A stretch of 64,000 nt of DNA from NCBI RefSeq assembly GCF_001279695.1, contig NZ_LGDD01000002.1:1-64000 (forward strand). The letters run 5' to 3'. This document shows, piece after piece, positions 1 through 7,920 of this stretch. Source of the DNA: Streptomyces sp. WM6378. GTDB taxonomy: Bacteria > Actinomycetota > Actinomycetes > Streptomycetales > Streptomycetaceae. Every line of letters starts with the position of its first letter. Within the stretch, counting starts at the first letter, position 1. The notes beneath the pieces are model-generated. The model was not told the DNA's origin, ran no database searches, and saw only the letters and a program-made list of their open reading frames with translations. The position numbers and the translations under genes were made by a program.

Positions 1-134
1 CTGCACCGTCGCCGTCCACGCCCTTGAGGCCGCCCCCGCCGCCCGCCGCATGGCCCACCAGGACGCGTCGGCCCGCATGTACGGCAAGGAGGGCGACGGG
101 GGCGGCCTCAAGGGCGTGGACGGCGACGGTGCAG
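1..134. repeat. 38-bp perfect inverted repeat at the window edge
   Basis: Positions 1-38 are the exact reverse complement of 97-134, separated by 58 bases. The match stops at the 39/96 pair. It may continue to the left of the window. Confidence 0.9.
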
Positions 135-154
135 TGCGAGAGCGCCCGGCCTGA
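2..154 (+). CDS. C-terminal end of an unrecognised protein (partial)
   Basis: The frame is open from the window edge to a TGA at 152-154 and gives about 50 residues rich in Ala, Arg and Gly. I recognise no domain. Third codon positions are mostly G or C, as in neighbouring genes, and a good terminator hairpin follows, so a gene end is plausible. The first and last parts of this stretch form a 38-bp perfect inverted repeat (1-38 and 97-134). That could be an assembly fold-back, in which case part of the reading frame would be artificial. Confidence 0.45.
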   Translation, partial: CTVAVHALEAAPAARRMAHQDASARMYGKEGDGGGLKGVDGDGAVRERPA

Positions 155-164
155 GCGACAGCGC

Positions 165-190
165 CCCCCCGGCGGGCAGGCGCCGGGGGG
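165..190. terminator. Terminator hairpin between the first gene and the siderophore gene
   Basis: CCCCCCGGCG (165-174) pairs perfectly with CGCCGGGGGG (181-190) across a 6-base loop. It lies between the stop codons of two converging genes, so it may act in both directions. No T tract follows, as is usual in Streptomyces. Confidence 0.6.
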
Positions 191-219
191 TTCGAGGTGA
201 GCGGGGGAGGTGGAGGAGG

Positions 220-1065
220 TCAGGCAGCCGGGGCCTCCTGCTCGCGCTCCACCTGCTCGTTCCAGTCACGCTTCATCGCGCGCCAGCCGTCGTCGTCCTG
301 ACCCAGGCGCCAGTAGCCCGAGATGGAAAGCCGCTCGCGCGGTACGTTCCGCTCGACCCGGAGCAGCCGGCGCAGCTCCTTCACGAAGCCCGCCTCGCCG
401 TGCACGAAGGCGTGCACATCGCCGGCCGGGAACTCCAAGTCCTTGACGGCGCCCACCAGTTCGGAGCCCACCGCGGCCTCGCCCCGGTGCAGCCAGGTCA
501 CCGTGACGCCGTCCGGAGTGCTGATCTTCTGCTCCTCCTCGGGGCCGGTCACCTCGACGAAAGCGTGCACCACGGCGCCCGCCGGCATGCGCTCCATGGC
601 CGCCGCGATCGCGGGCAGCGCGCTCTCGTCACCGACGAGCAGGTGCCAGTCGGCCGCCGGGTCCGGGGCGTACCCGCCGCCGGGGCCGAGGAAGCGCACC
701 GTCTCGCCCACCTGGACGCGGGCGGCCCACGGGCCCGCGAGGCCCTCGTCGCCGTGCACCACGAAGTCGACGGTCAGCTCGCCGGCCGCCGCGTCCCAGT
801 TGCGCACCGTGTAGGCGCGCGTGCTCGGCCACTGCTCGCGCGGGAACTCGGCGCGGATCCGCTCCATGTCGAAGGGCTCCGGGTAGCTCACGCCCTCGGC
901 CGGGAACAGAATCTTGATGTAGTGGTCGGTGTGCTCGCCGGTGCCGAACCCGGCCAGCGACTCGCCGCCGAGCACGATGCGCACCATGTGCGGAGTGAGC
1001 CGCTCGGCGCGCACCACCTGCGCCTCATTGATGGTCCGTGCCTTGCGAGACGGGCGTTCTGCCAC
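220..1065 (-). CDS. Siderophore-interacting FAD/NAD(P)H ferric reductase family protein
   Basis: This 281-residue cytoplasmic protein belongs to the SIP/ViuB family, which reduces imported ferric siderophores to release iron. The N-terminal FAD-binding barrel carries the RAYTVR flavin-binding motif near residue 84. A C-terminal NAD(P)H-binding domain ends with the family's SGYWRLG segment. A GTG start at 1065 is chosen because an AGGGGAG ribosome site (1072-1078) lies six bases upstream. The GTG at 1095 would start inside the promoter region, close to the iron box. Iron-dependent repression by a DtxR/IdeR-type regulator is inferred from that box. The siderophore it serves cannot be told from this window. 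Confidence 0.9.
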   Translation of the reverse strand: MAERPSRKARTINEAQVVRAERLTPHMVRIVLGGESLAGFGTGEHTDHYIKILFPAEGVSYPEPFDMERIRAEFPREQWPSTRAYTVRNWDAAAGELTVDFVVHGDEGLAGPWAARVQVGETVRFLGPGGGYAPDPAADWHLLVGDESALPAIAAAMERMPAGAVVHAFVEVTGPEEEQKISTPDGVTVTWLHRGEAAVGSELVGAVKDLEFPAGDVHAFVHGEAGFVKELRRLLRVERNVPRERLSISGYWRLGQDDDGWRAMKRDWNEQVEREQEAPAA

Positions 1066-1101
1066 AGTGCGCTCCCCTGATCCAGCCTGATCCACCGTTA
1101 G

Positions 1102-1120
1102 TTAGGATTGCCTAAGTTAG
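1102..1120 (-). promoter_or_regulatory. Iron box (DmdR/IdeR-type operator)
   Basis: On the minus strand the 19-mer CTAACTTAGGCAATCCTAA matches 14 of 19 positions of the Streptomyces iron-box consensus TTAGGTTAGGCTAACCTAA. It sits 37 bases upstream of the siderophore-interacting protein start, where a repressor would block transcription. Confidence 0.75.
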
Positions 1121-1177
1121 CACCTTGAGGGCGAAAAGTGGCACCTCAATCAAGTGGCGCGTCACCCAAGTGGCGCG

Positions 1178-2101
1178 TCACCGGTGAAGAGTGGAGAGCA
1201 GTCGGCCCGTCGCCCCGGCCAGGCCCCACTGGGCCACCAGCTCCTCCAGGGTGGCCGGGTCGAGCGGCTCCGAGGGCAGCGTGGGGTCGAACTCCGGCAG
1301 GGCCACGTCCATCGCGACCCGCACCACCTTCGGAGCGACGTCCAGGTAGTCGGCCGCCTCCAGGATTCCCCGGCGCTTGGCCGGCGTCAGCTTGGAGAGG
1401 CGGTCGGCGGCGGCCGCGCGCACCCCCGCCAGGTCGCCGTACTCGTTGATCAGCTGGGCCGCAGTCTTCTCGCCGATGCCCTTCACGCCGGGCAGCCCGT
1501 CGCTGGTGTCGCCGCGCAGCGCCGCGAAGTCCGCGTACTGGTCGGGCCGCACCCCGTACTTCGCGCGGATCAGCTCGTCGTCGACCAGGTCGCAGTCGCC
1601 CACGCCCTTGCGCGGGTAGAGGACCCGCACCCCGCGCTTGTCGTCGACCAGCTGGAACAGGTCGCGGTCGCCGGTGACGATGTCGACCGGTCCTGGCGCG
1701 AGGCCGGACAGAGTGCCGATCACGTCGTCCGCCTCGTACCCCGCGACGCCGACGCGGGCGATGCCCAGCGCGTCCAGGACGTCGTCGATCACCGGCACCT
1801 GCGGGGCCAGCGTGTCCGGGGTCTCCTCCTCGTCGGGCTGCCCGGCCGGGGTCTCCTCGGCCACCCGGTGAGCCTTGTAGGAGGGGATCAGATCGACCCG
1901 CCACTGCGGCCGCCAGTCCGCGTCCATACAGGCCACGAGGTCGTCCGGGCGGTGGTCGTGGACAAGGCGGGAGATGAAGTCGAGCAGGCCGCGCACGGCG
2001 TTGACCGGTGTGCCGTCCGGCGCCCTGACCGTGTCGGGCACCCCGAAATAGGCGCGGTAATAGAGGGACGAGGTGTCGAGGAGCATCAGGCGTCGCGTCA
2101 C
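1178..2101 (-). CDS. 5'-3' exonuclease (FEN/PolA N-terminal nuclease family)
   Basis: This protein of about 307 residues resembles the free-standing 5'-nuclease domain of DNA polymerase I. It would remove flaps or RNA primers during replication and repair. Metal-ligand motifs are visible: MLLDTSSLYYRAYFG at the N-terminus, YEADDVIGTL, and GDRDLFQLVDD. A helix-hairpin-helix DNA-binding segment (PGVKGIGEKTAAQL) follows. No polymerase domain is present. Start choice is uncertain: GTG at 2101 or ATG at 2086. The ATG at 2134 would add residues with no family resemblance. The gene stands alone between two unrelated units. Confidence 0.88.
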   Translation of the reverse strand: MTRRLMLLDTSSLYYRAYFGVPDTVRAPDGTPVNAVRGLLDFISRLVHDHRPDDLVACMDADWRPQWRVDLIPSYKAHRVAEETPAGQPDEEETPDTLAPQVPVIDDVLDALGIARVGVAGYEADDVIGTLSGLAPGPVDIVTGDRDLFQLVDDKRGVRVLYPRKGVGDCDLVDDELIRAKYGVRPDQYADFAALRGDTSDGLPGVKGIGEKTAAQLINEYGDLAGVRAAAADRLSKLTPAKRRGILEAADYLDVAPKVVRVAMDVALPEFDPTLPSEPLDPATLEELVAQWGLAGATGRLLSTLHR

Positions 2102-2362
2102 ACCCCGATGATGCCGCACCCCACTGACACCCACCTCGCGGCAGCCGTGAAGCCGCGCACCGCCGTGAAGCTCGCATCGCTAGTGAATACGTGAACTGGA
2201 TCACTGTTGTGTTTGCTCCCGGTGAAGCGGGGCAGGCGCGACGCCGGAGCGGACCCCAGTATGGATTTCAACCATTTCTCGGGCTGCGGACCGAATCCGC
2301 GCCGCTCCACGGCCCGCCCGCGGGGGAGTCGGGCCGTTTTGAGTTCTACCCGTGAGGTGTAT

Positions 2363-3430
2363 GTGTCCAGGCTGCAAGCCGAGCAGCTCTACAAGGTGTT
2401 CGGCAGACGACCCGACGAAGCCGTCCGCAAGCTCGAAGGCGGCGCTGACCGCGACGAGCTGCGGGCGGACGGGACGACCGCGGCGGTGATCGACGCCTCG
2501 TTCACGGTGGACCCCGGCCAGATCTTCGTTGTCATGGGTCTCTCCGGATCCGGCAAGTCGACCCTGCTGCGCATGCTCAACGGGCTCCTGGAGCCCACCG
2601 CGGGCCGCGTGCTCTTCGATGGCCAGGACCTGACCAGCCTGCCCGCGCGCGAGCTGCGCACGGTCCGCTCCAGCAAGATCAGCATGGTTTTCCAGCACTT
2701 CGCGCTGTTCCCGCACCGCAGCGTGCTGGAGAACGCCGCGTACGGCCTCGAAGTCCAGGGCGTCCCGCGTGCCGAGCGTGAGAAGCGCGCCGCCGAGGCC
2801 CTGGAACTGACCGGCCTCGCGGGCTGGGGCGACTCCTGGCCCGACGAGCTGTCCGGCGGCATGCAGCAGCGCGTGGGCCTGGCCCGCGCCCTGGCCACCG
2901 ACGCCGACCTGCTCCTGATGGACGAGTCGTTCAGCGCCCTCGACCCGCTGATTCGGCGCGACATGCAGGACCAGCTCCTCGAACTGCAAAAGCGCCTCAA
3001 GAAGACGATCGTCTTCATCACGCACGACCTCAACGAGGCCATGCGGCTCGGCGACAAGATCGCCGTGATGCGCGACGGGCGGATCGTCCAGCTCGGCACC
3101 GCCGAGGACATCCTGCTCACCCCGGCCAACGACTACGTGGCGTCCTTCATCCAGGACGTCGACCGCTCCCGGGTGCTCACCGCGCTGTCCGTGATGACCA
3201 CTCCGCACCGCCCCGACGCCGGGGACTGCGACTGCGAGACCGTCCTGCCCGGCACCTCCGTCGCCGACGTGTGCGCCGTGGCCGCCCGGGTCCCGCACCC
3301 CGTCGCGGTGAAGGACATCGACGGCTCGCTGCTCGGCGTCGTACCGCAGGAGCGGCTCATCGCCTTCCTCGGGGACGACAAGCAGGGCCCGGTCGAATGC
3401 TCGATGAAGGAGGTGGCGACGCATGCCTAG
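2363..3430 (+). CDS. proV: Glycine betaine/proline ABC transporter ATPase
   Basis: This 355-residue ATPase belongs to the ProV/OpuAA family and energises osmoprotectant uptake. It has Walker A GLSGSGKST near residue 60, signature LSGGMQQRVGLARA, Walker B LLLMDESFSALD, and the ProV-type stretch after the switch region. A regulatory C-terminal domain follows the ATPase core. GTG at 2363 is preferred because GAGG (2354-2357) lies five bases upstream. An upstream ATG at 2207 would add an unlikely 52-residue tail. The stop overlaps the next start by eight bases, so the two genes are translationally coupled. Osmotic induction is expected from the family, but no operator is obvious. Confidence 0.93.
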   Translation: MSRLQAEQLYKVFGRRPDEAVRKLEGGADRDELRADGTTAAVIDASFTVDPGQIFVVMGLSGSGKSTLLRMLNGLLEPTAGRVLFDGQDLTSLPARELRTVRSSKISMVFQHFALFPHRSVLENAAYGLEVQGVPRAEREKRAAEALELTGLAGWGDSWPDELSGGMQQRVGLARALATDADLLLMDESFSALDPLIRRDMQDQLLELQKRLKKTIVFITHDLNEAMRLGDKIAVMRDGRIVQLGTAEDILLTPANDYVASFIQDVDRSRVLTALSVMTTPHRPDAGDCDCETVLPGTSVADVCAVAARVPHPVAVKDIDGSLLGVVPQERLIAFLGDDKQGPVECSMKEVATHA

Positions 3431-5225
3431 GCTGAACCTCGGCGGTTGGGTCGACAGCGCCGTCAACTTCCTGCAGAGCCACCTGTCCTGGCTGTTCGAC
3501 GCCATCACCCAGGTCGTCAACGGCATGTACGACGGCATCAACGCGGTGCTCGACGCGCCGCAGCCGCTGCTCTTCGCGGGCATCCTCGCCGTCGTGGCCT
3601 GGTGGCTGCGCGGCCTGTCCGCGGGTGTCCTGACCTTCGCCGGTTTCGCGCTGATCGACTCGATCCAGCTGTGGGACGACACCATGTCGACGCTGTCGCT
3701 GGTGCTCGTCGCGGCGATCGTCACGCTGGTCGTCGCGATCCCGCTCGGCATCTGGGCCGCCCGCTCCAAGACGGTCAGCGCCGTCCTGCGCCCGGTCCTC
3801 GACTTCATGCAGACCATGCCGGCGATGGTCTACCTGATCCCCGGCATCATCTTCTTCGGCGTCGGCGTCGTCCCCGGCATCATCGCCACCATCGTCTTCT
3901 CGCTGCCCCCGGGCGTGCGCATGACGGAGCTCGGCATCCGCCAGGTCGACGGTGAGCTCGTCGAGGCGGCCGAGGCGTTCGGCACAACGCCGCGCAACAC
4001 GCTGGTGCGCGTGCAGCTCCCGCTCGCCCTGCCGACGATCATGGCGGGCATCAACCAGGTCATCATGCTCAGCCTGTCCATGGTGGTCATCGCGGGCATG
4101 GCGGGCGGCGGCGGCCTCGGTGGCGCCGTCTACCGGGCGATCGGCAATGTCGACATCGGCCTCGGCTTCGAGGCCGGCATCTCCATCGTCGTCCTGGCCA
4201 TGTACCTGGACCGGATGACCGGAGCGCTCAGCCGTCAGGTCTCGCCGCTCGGCCGGCGCGCGCTCGCCAAGGCGAAGGCCGCCACCGGCGGACTCAAGAT
4301 CTGGAACTACCGTCCGCAGCCCGCCGTCGCGGTCGTCGGCGTGGTCGTCCTCGCGCTCGTCGCGGGCGGCATGAACATGTTCGGCTCCTCGGACGAGGTC
4401 ACCGCCGGCGGCGCCCAGGACGTCGGCAAGGGCAAGAAGATCTCGCTCGGCTACATCCCGTGGGACGAGGGCGTCGCCTCCACCTTCCTGTGGAAGGAGC
4501 TCCTGGAGCGCCGCGGCTTCACCGTGGACGCCCGCCAGTACGAGGCCGGCGCGCTCTACACCGGCATGGCCGGCGGCCAGATCGACTTCGAGACCGACTC
4601 CTGGCTGCCCACCACGCACGCCCAGTACTGGGCGAAGTACAAGGACAAGCTGGAGGACCTGGGCTCCTGGTACGGGCCCACCTCCCTGGAGCTGTCGGTG
4701 CCGTCCTACGTCAAGGACGTCAACTCCCTCGACGACCTCAAGGGGAAGGGCGCCGAGTTCCAGAACCGCATCGTCGGCATCGAGCCGAGCGCCGGTGAGA
4801 CCGGGATCCTGAAGGACAAGATCCTCAAGGAGTACGGCCTGGACGGCGAGTACAAGGTCGTCGACGGCTCCACCCCCGGCATGCTGGCCGAGCTGAAGCG
4901 GGCGTACGCCAAGAAGGAGCCCATCGTGGTTCCGCTCTGGTCGCCGCACTGGGCGTACAACACCTACGACCTGAAGAAGCTCACGGACCCCAAGGGCGTC
5001 TGGGGCAAGGGCGACGGCGTGCACACCCTGGCCCGCAAGGGCTTCGCCTCCGACAACGCCGAGGTCGGCACGTGGCTGAAGAACTTCAAGATGGACGAGA
5101 AGCAGCTCACCAGCCTTGAAGCCAAGATCCAGTCCACCGGCAAGGGCAAGGAGCAGGACGCGGTGCGCGCCTGGCTCAAGGAGAACCCGGGCCTGGCCGA
5201 CAAGTGGACTCCGGTCTCGTCGTAG
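3423..5225 (+). CDS. Fused permease and substrate-binding protein of the glycine betaine transporter
   Basis: This 600-residue fusion combines a ProW/OpuAB-type membrane domain (about residues 1-290) with an OpuAC/ProX-type binding domain (about 330-600) joined by a transmembrane helix near 305-322. The permease EAA loop is visible as EAFGTTPRNTLVRVQLPLALP. The binding domain starts at ISLGYIPWDEGVASTFLWKE and should be tethered outside the membrane. A single fused chain plus the preceding ATPase gives a complete two-gene transporter. The ATG at 3423 overlaps the ATPase stop. A perfect 18-bp terminator stem follows. Confidence 0.93.
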   Translation: MPRLNLGGWVDSAVNFLQSHLSWLFDAITQVVNGMYDGINAVLDAPQPLLFAGILAVVAWWLRGLSAGVLTFAGFALIDSIQLWDDTMSTLSLVLVAAIVTLVVAIPLGIWAARSKTVSAVLRPVLDFMQTMPAMVYLIPGIIFFGVGVVPGIIATIVFSLPPGVRMTELGIRQVDGELVEAAEAFGTTPRNTLVRVQLPLALPTIMAGINQVIMLSLSMVVIAGMAGGGGLGGAVYRAIGNVDIGLGFEAGISIVVLAMYLDRMTGALSRQVSPLGRRALAKAKAATGGLKIWNYRPQPAVAVVGVVVLALVAGGMNMFGSSDEVTAGGAQDVGKGKKISLGYIPWDEGVASTFLWKELLERRGFTVDARQYEAGALYTGMAGGQIDFETDSWLPTTHAQYWAKYKDKLEDLGSWYGPTSLELSVPSYVKDVNSLDDLKGKGAEFQNRIVGIEPSAGETGILKDKILKEYGLDGEYKVVDGSTPGMLAELKRAYAKKEPIVVPLWSPHWAYNTYDLKKLTDPKGVWGKGDGVHTLARKGFASDNAEVGTWLKNFKMDEKQLTSLEAKIQSTGKGKEQDAVRAWLKENPGLADKWTPVSS

Positions 5226-5260
5226 CCGCCCGAGGAGGGGAGCCCCCTCCCACCTCCCGT

Positions 5261-5300
5261 TTCCGCAGCCGCGGCCGGTCCTCCGGCCGCGGCTGCGGAA
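5261..5300 (+). terminator. Terminator of the betaine transporter operon
   Basis: TTCCGCAGCCGCGGCCGG (5261-5278) pairs perfectly with 5283-5300 around a TCCT loop, giving an 18-bp stem 36 bases after the transporter stop. No T tract is present. Confidence 0.8.
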
Positions 5301-5439
5301 CGTCGGGATCCGGCCTGATCTCCCACGGAACCCTTGGCGATCTTGGCGGGACGGTCCCCTTGGGGCCCGAAGCTGCGTAGGGTGACGTGAACGCAGCCGG
5401 TGCGAACGCGGACCGAGTGACAGGGAGGGAGCCCGGGAG

Positions 5440-5997
5440 ATGGACGACAAGGAAACTCTTCGGGTGGGGGTGGCGGTGCGGCGGCTGCGCCGCAGCCTCG
5501 GCCTCACCCTTGCCGTGGTCGCCGAGCGCAGCGGCCTTTCGGTGCCGTTCCTCAGCCAGGTCGAGAACGAGCGCGCCCGCCCCAGCGCCCGCTCCCTCCA
5601 GCGCGTGGCGGACGCCCTGAACACCACGGTCGGCGAGCTGTACGACGCCGCCGACTGCACCCGCACGGTCGACGTCGTACGGGCCGAGCCCGAGGGCGAA
5701 GAAGGACCCGGCGTGCGGGCCCTGCTGCGCGGACACCACCAACTGCACGCGATGGAGTTCACCGGCGAGCAGGACACCGGTCGCGAGTTCCAGCACCGCA
5801 ACGACGAGTTGATGTACGTGGCCGACGGGGCCGCCGAGGTCGAGGCCGAGGGCCGCGCCTACCGCCTGGAGCGCGGCGACACGCTGTGCCTGTCCGGCGG
5901 GGTGCGCCACCGCTGGCGGGCGGCACTGCCCGGCACGCGCATCCTCGTCGTGGCGGTCGCCGACCCCATCGAGGCCATCGAGGAAACCCGCCACTGA
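5440..5997 (+). CDS. XRE-family regulator with C-terminal cupin domain
   Basis: This 185-residue DNA-binding protein has an XRE helix-turn-helix at about residues 10-63 (RRLRRSLGLTLAVVAERSGL, then SQVENERARPS). A cupin sensor domain spans about 105-180 and ends in a typical HRWRA beta strand. Such fusions usually bind a small metabolite in the cupin and repress nearby genes. The ligand here is unknown. The ATG follows GGGAG at a normal distance. Its stop TGA overlaps the next gene's ATG (TGATG), so the two are co-translated. It sits just downstream of the betaine transporter and could control it, but this is inference from position only. Confidence 0.88.
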   Translation: MDDKETLRVGVAVRRLRRSLGLTLAVVAERSGLSVPFLSQVENERARPSARSLQRVADALNTTVGELYDAADCTRTVDVVRAEPEGEEGPGVRALLRGHHQLHAMEFTGEQDTGREFQHRNDELMYVADGAAEVEAEGRAYRLERGDTLCLSGGVRHRWRAALPGTRILVVAVADPIEAIEETRH

Positions 5998-6710
5998 TGA
6001 GGGTGGTCTCCCTCGTCCCGTCCCTGACGGAGGCGGTCGCGGTCAGCGCCCCCGGGCTCCTGGTGGGCGTGACCGACTGGTGCAGCCACCCCGCCGGGCT
6101 CGACGCCGTACGCGTCAAAGGCACCAAGAACCCGGACGTGGCCCGGATCATCGAGCTCGCCCCGGATCTGGTCGTCGCCAACGAGGAGGAGAACCGGCCC
6201 GCCGATCTGGCGGCCCTCACCGCCGCCGGGCTCGACGTCCTGGTCACCGAGGTCCGCACGCTGCCGCAGGCCTTCGCCGAGCTGGAGCGGGTCCTGGTCG
6301 ACGGCTGCGGCCTTGCCCGGCCGGGCTGGCTGGACGCGGCCGAGCGGGCGTGGGCAGAGGCGCGTCCCGGCCCGAAACGCATGGCCGTCGTGCCGATCTG
6401 GCGGCGCCCCTGGATGGTCCTCGGCCGCGACACCTTCGCGGGCGACCTGCTGGCCCGGCTGGGCGTGCACAACGTCTACGCCGCTCGCGCCGAGCGCTAC
6501 CCGCGCATCGCCATCGACGAGCTGAACGCTGCGGGCGCCGACCTGGTGGTCCTGCCCGACGAGCCGTACCGCTTCACGCCGGACGACGGCCCCGAGGCCT
6601 TCCCCGGCCTGCCCGCCGCCCTGGTCGACGGCCGCCGGCTCACTTGGTACGGCCCGTCATTGGCCGAAGCGCCGGCCGTACTCGGCGCGGCGCTGCGGAA
6701 CAGTCTCTGA
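5997..6710 (+). CDS. BtuF-like helical-backbone metal/cobalamin-binding protein without a signal peptide
   Basis: This 237-residue protein has the helical-backbone metal receptor fold of BtuF/FhuD-type binding proteins. It begins directly with the fold's first strand (MRVVSLVPSLTEAV) and continues with SHPAG, PDLVVANEEENR and a final GPSLAEAPAVLG. No lipobox or signal peptide precedes it, so it is probably cytoplasmic rather than a transporter's external receptor. Translation is coupled to the XRE-cupin regulator through a TGATG overlap, suggesting the two act on the same ligand. No ABC permease for a metal chelate is adjacent. Role uncertain. Confidence 0.75.
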   Translation: MRVVSLVPSLTEAVAVSAPGLLVGVTDWCSHPAGLDAVRVKGTKNPDVARIIELAPDLVVANEEENRPADLAALTAAGLDVLVTEVRTLPQAFAELERVLVDGCGLARPGWLDAAERAWAEARPGPKRMAVVPIWRRPWMVLGRDTFAGDLLARLGVHNVYAARAERYPRIAIDELNAAGADLVVLPDEPYRFTPDDGPEAFPGLPAALVDGRRLTWYGPSLAEAPAVLGAALRNSL

Positions 6711-6722
6711 CGGGACCGTCAG
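6707..6722. terminator. Short bidirectional terminator hairpin
   Basis: CTGACGG (6707-6713) pairs with CCGTCAG (6716-6722) and overlaps the BtuF-like stop codon. The TDT transporter gene ends seven bases further on the other strand, so the hairpin can serve both converging genes. Confidence 0.45.
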
Positions 6723-6728
6723 GCGGGG

Positions 6729-7847
6729 CTACTTCTTCACGGGGGCCGCGAGCAGCTTGCCGTTCACGAGGCCTCGTATGGTGTGGAATCCGGCCACCAG
6801 CCAGGCCGTCACCAGGAGGGCGTACAGGGCGACCGACAGCCAGTCGAAGGCGTGCAGGCCGGTGTGGCGGGCGAGGCCCTCGGCGCCGGTGACGCAGGTG
6901 CCGATGGGGAAGGTGAACGCCCACCAGGTCATCGCGAAGCCCATGCCGCGCCGCTTCGCCCGGATCGCCATGGCGGCCGCGAGCGCCAGCCACATCAGGG
7001 CGAAGCCCATCACGGGCACCCCGTACAGGACGGCGAAGGCGCCCATGCCGTTGGCGTAGGTGGCGTCGATCGCGCCGGGGGCCACGTCGGCGAGCTTGTT
7101 CACGGCGGTGGTGGACTGGCCGAGGGGGCCGAGCACCAGGAACAGGGTGGGGGTCAGGAAGAGGGGCAGCGCGCCCCGGTGGATCAGGCGCGAGAACACC
7201 ACGGGCAGGATGACCAGGGTGGCCAGCAGGCTCATGCCGAACATCGCGTACGAGCCGAGCAGCAGCGCCTCGCGGGCCTGACCTGCGGGCAGGTGGGGGA
7301 CGAGCAGCGGGCCGAGGGTCGCCGAGACCATGGGGGCGACCACGGGGAGCAGCCAGACGGGCGATGCGCTGCCGGGAGCGACGTCGTGCCGGGCGACCAT
7401 CAGGTACGGCACGGCCACGGCGGCCACCAGGCCGATCAGCGTGCCCACGCCGTAGAGGACCCAGGCCAGCGGGACGGCCGCGGTCTCGCCGATCAGGTCG
7501 GCGCCGACCGACAGCGAGCCGATGCCGACGGCCAGGAACGCCATCGACAGGCAGCCGTAGAAGGGCGCGACGGTGGGGTCCATGAGGTGCGCGCGGGCCT
7601 GGTCGCGGTGGTGCAGCCAGTGCCCGGCGCGGGCCACGAGCAGCACCACGAGCATGGCCAGCGCCAGCGCCCAGATCACCTGGAGACCGGGGACGTGGAA
7701 CGGCAGTCCGGCGCCCGCGTTGGCGATGATCGCGGTGCCCATCACCGCGGCGTACCAGTTCGGGCCGAGGTGGCGCAGGGCGGGACGGCGCCGGACGGCG
7801 GCGACGGGGGGTTGGGTGCGGGGGCGCGGTTGCGCGATGGTGGCCAT
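6729..7847 (-). CDS. TDT-family (tellurite resistance/dicarboxylate, SLAC1-like) transporter
   Basis: This 372-residue integral membrane protein has about ten hydrophobic helices and begins its first one at LGPNWYAAVMGTAIIANAGAG, a hallmark of the TDT/TehA/SLAC1 anion-channel family. Members move small anions such as malate, sulfite or tellurite-related species. The substrate cannot be deduced. The ATG at 7847 gives a normal N-terminus. The longer reading frame upstream on this strand is not coding, because it runs through the opposing LysR gene. Transcription is divergent from that LysR regulator, a common arrangement for a regulated exporter. Confidence 0.87.
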   Translation of the reverse strand: MATIAQPRPRTQPPVAAVRRRPALRHLGPNWYAAVMGTAIIANAGAGLPFHVPGLQVIWALALAMLVVLLVARAGHWLHHRDQARAHLMDPTVAPFYGCLSMAFLAVGIGSLSVGADLIGETAAVPLAWVLYGVGTLIGLVAAVAVPYLMVARHDVAPGSASPVWLLPVVAPMVSATLGPLLVPHLPAGQAREALLLGSYAMFGMSLLATLVILPVVFSRLIHRGALPLFLTPTLFLVLGPLGQSTTAVNKLADVAPGAIDATYANGMGAFAVLYGVPVMGFALMWLALAAAMAIRAKRRGMGFAMTWWAFTFPIGTCVTGAEGLARHTGLHAFDWLSVALYALLVTAWLVAGFHTIRGLVNGKLLAAPVKK

Positions 7848-7903
7848 GAATCCAGCTTCGTACCGCCCGGAGGCCCCCGCCACGCCTGCTGGGGCTATGG
7901 GCA

Positions 7904-7920
7904 CATAAGCTGGGTTTATG
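7904..7920. promoter_or_regulatory. LysR-type operator (T-N11-A dyad) overlapping the lysR start codon
   Basis: CATAA (7904-7908) and TTATG (7916-7920) form a dyad with the canonical T-N11-A core (7906 and 7918). It lies in the 70-base gap between the divergent transporter and LysR genes and includes the regulator's own ATG, suggesting autoregulation. Confidence 0.55.

Noticed and set aside
2207..2362. N-terminal extension of the betaine transporter ATPase from ATG 2207
   Set aside because: The extra 52 residues resemble no ATPase and lie in what must be the promoter and leader. The GTG at 2363 has its own ribosome site.
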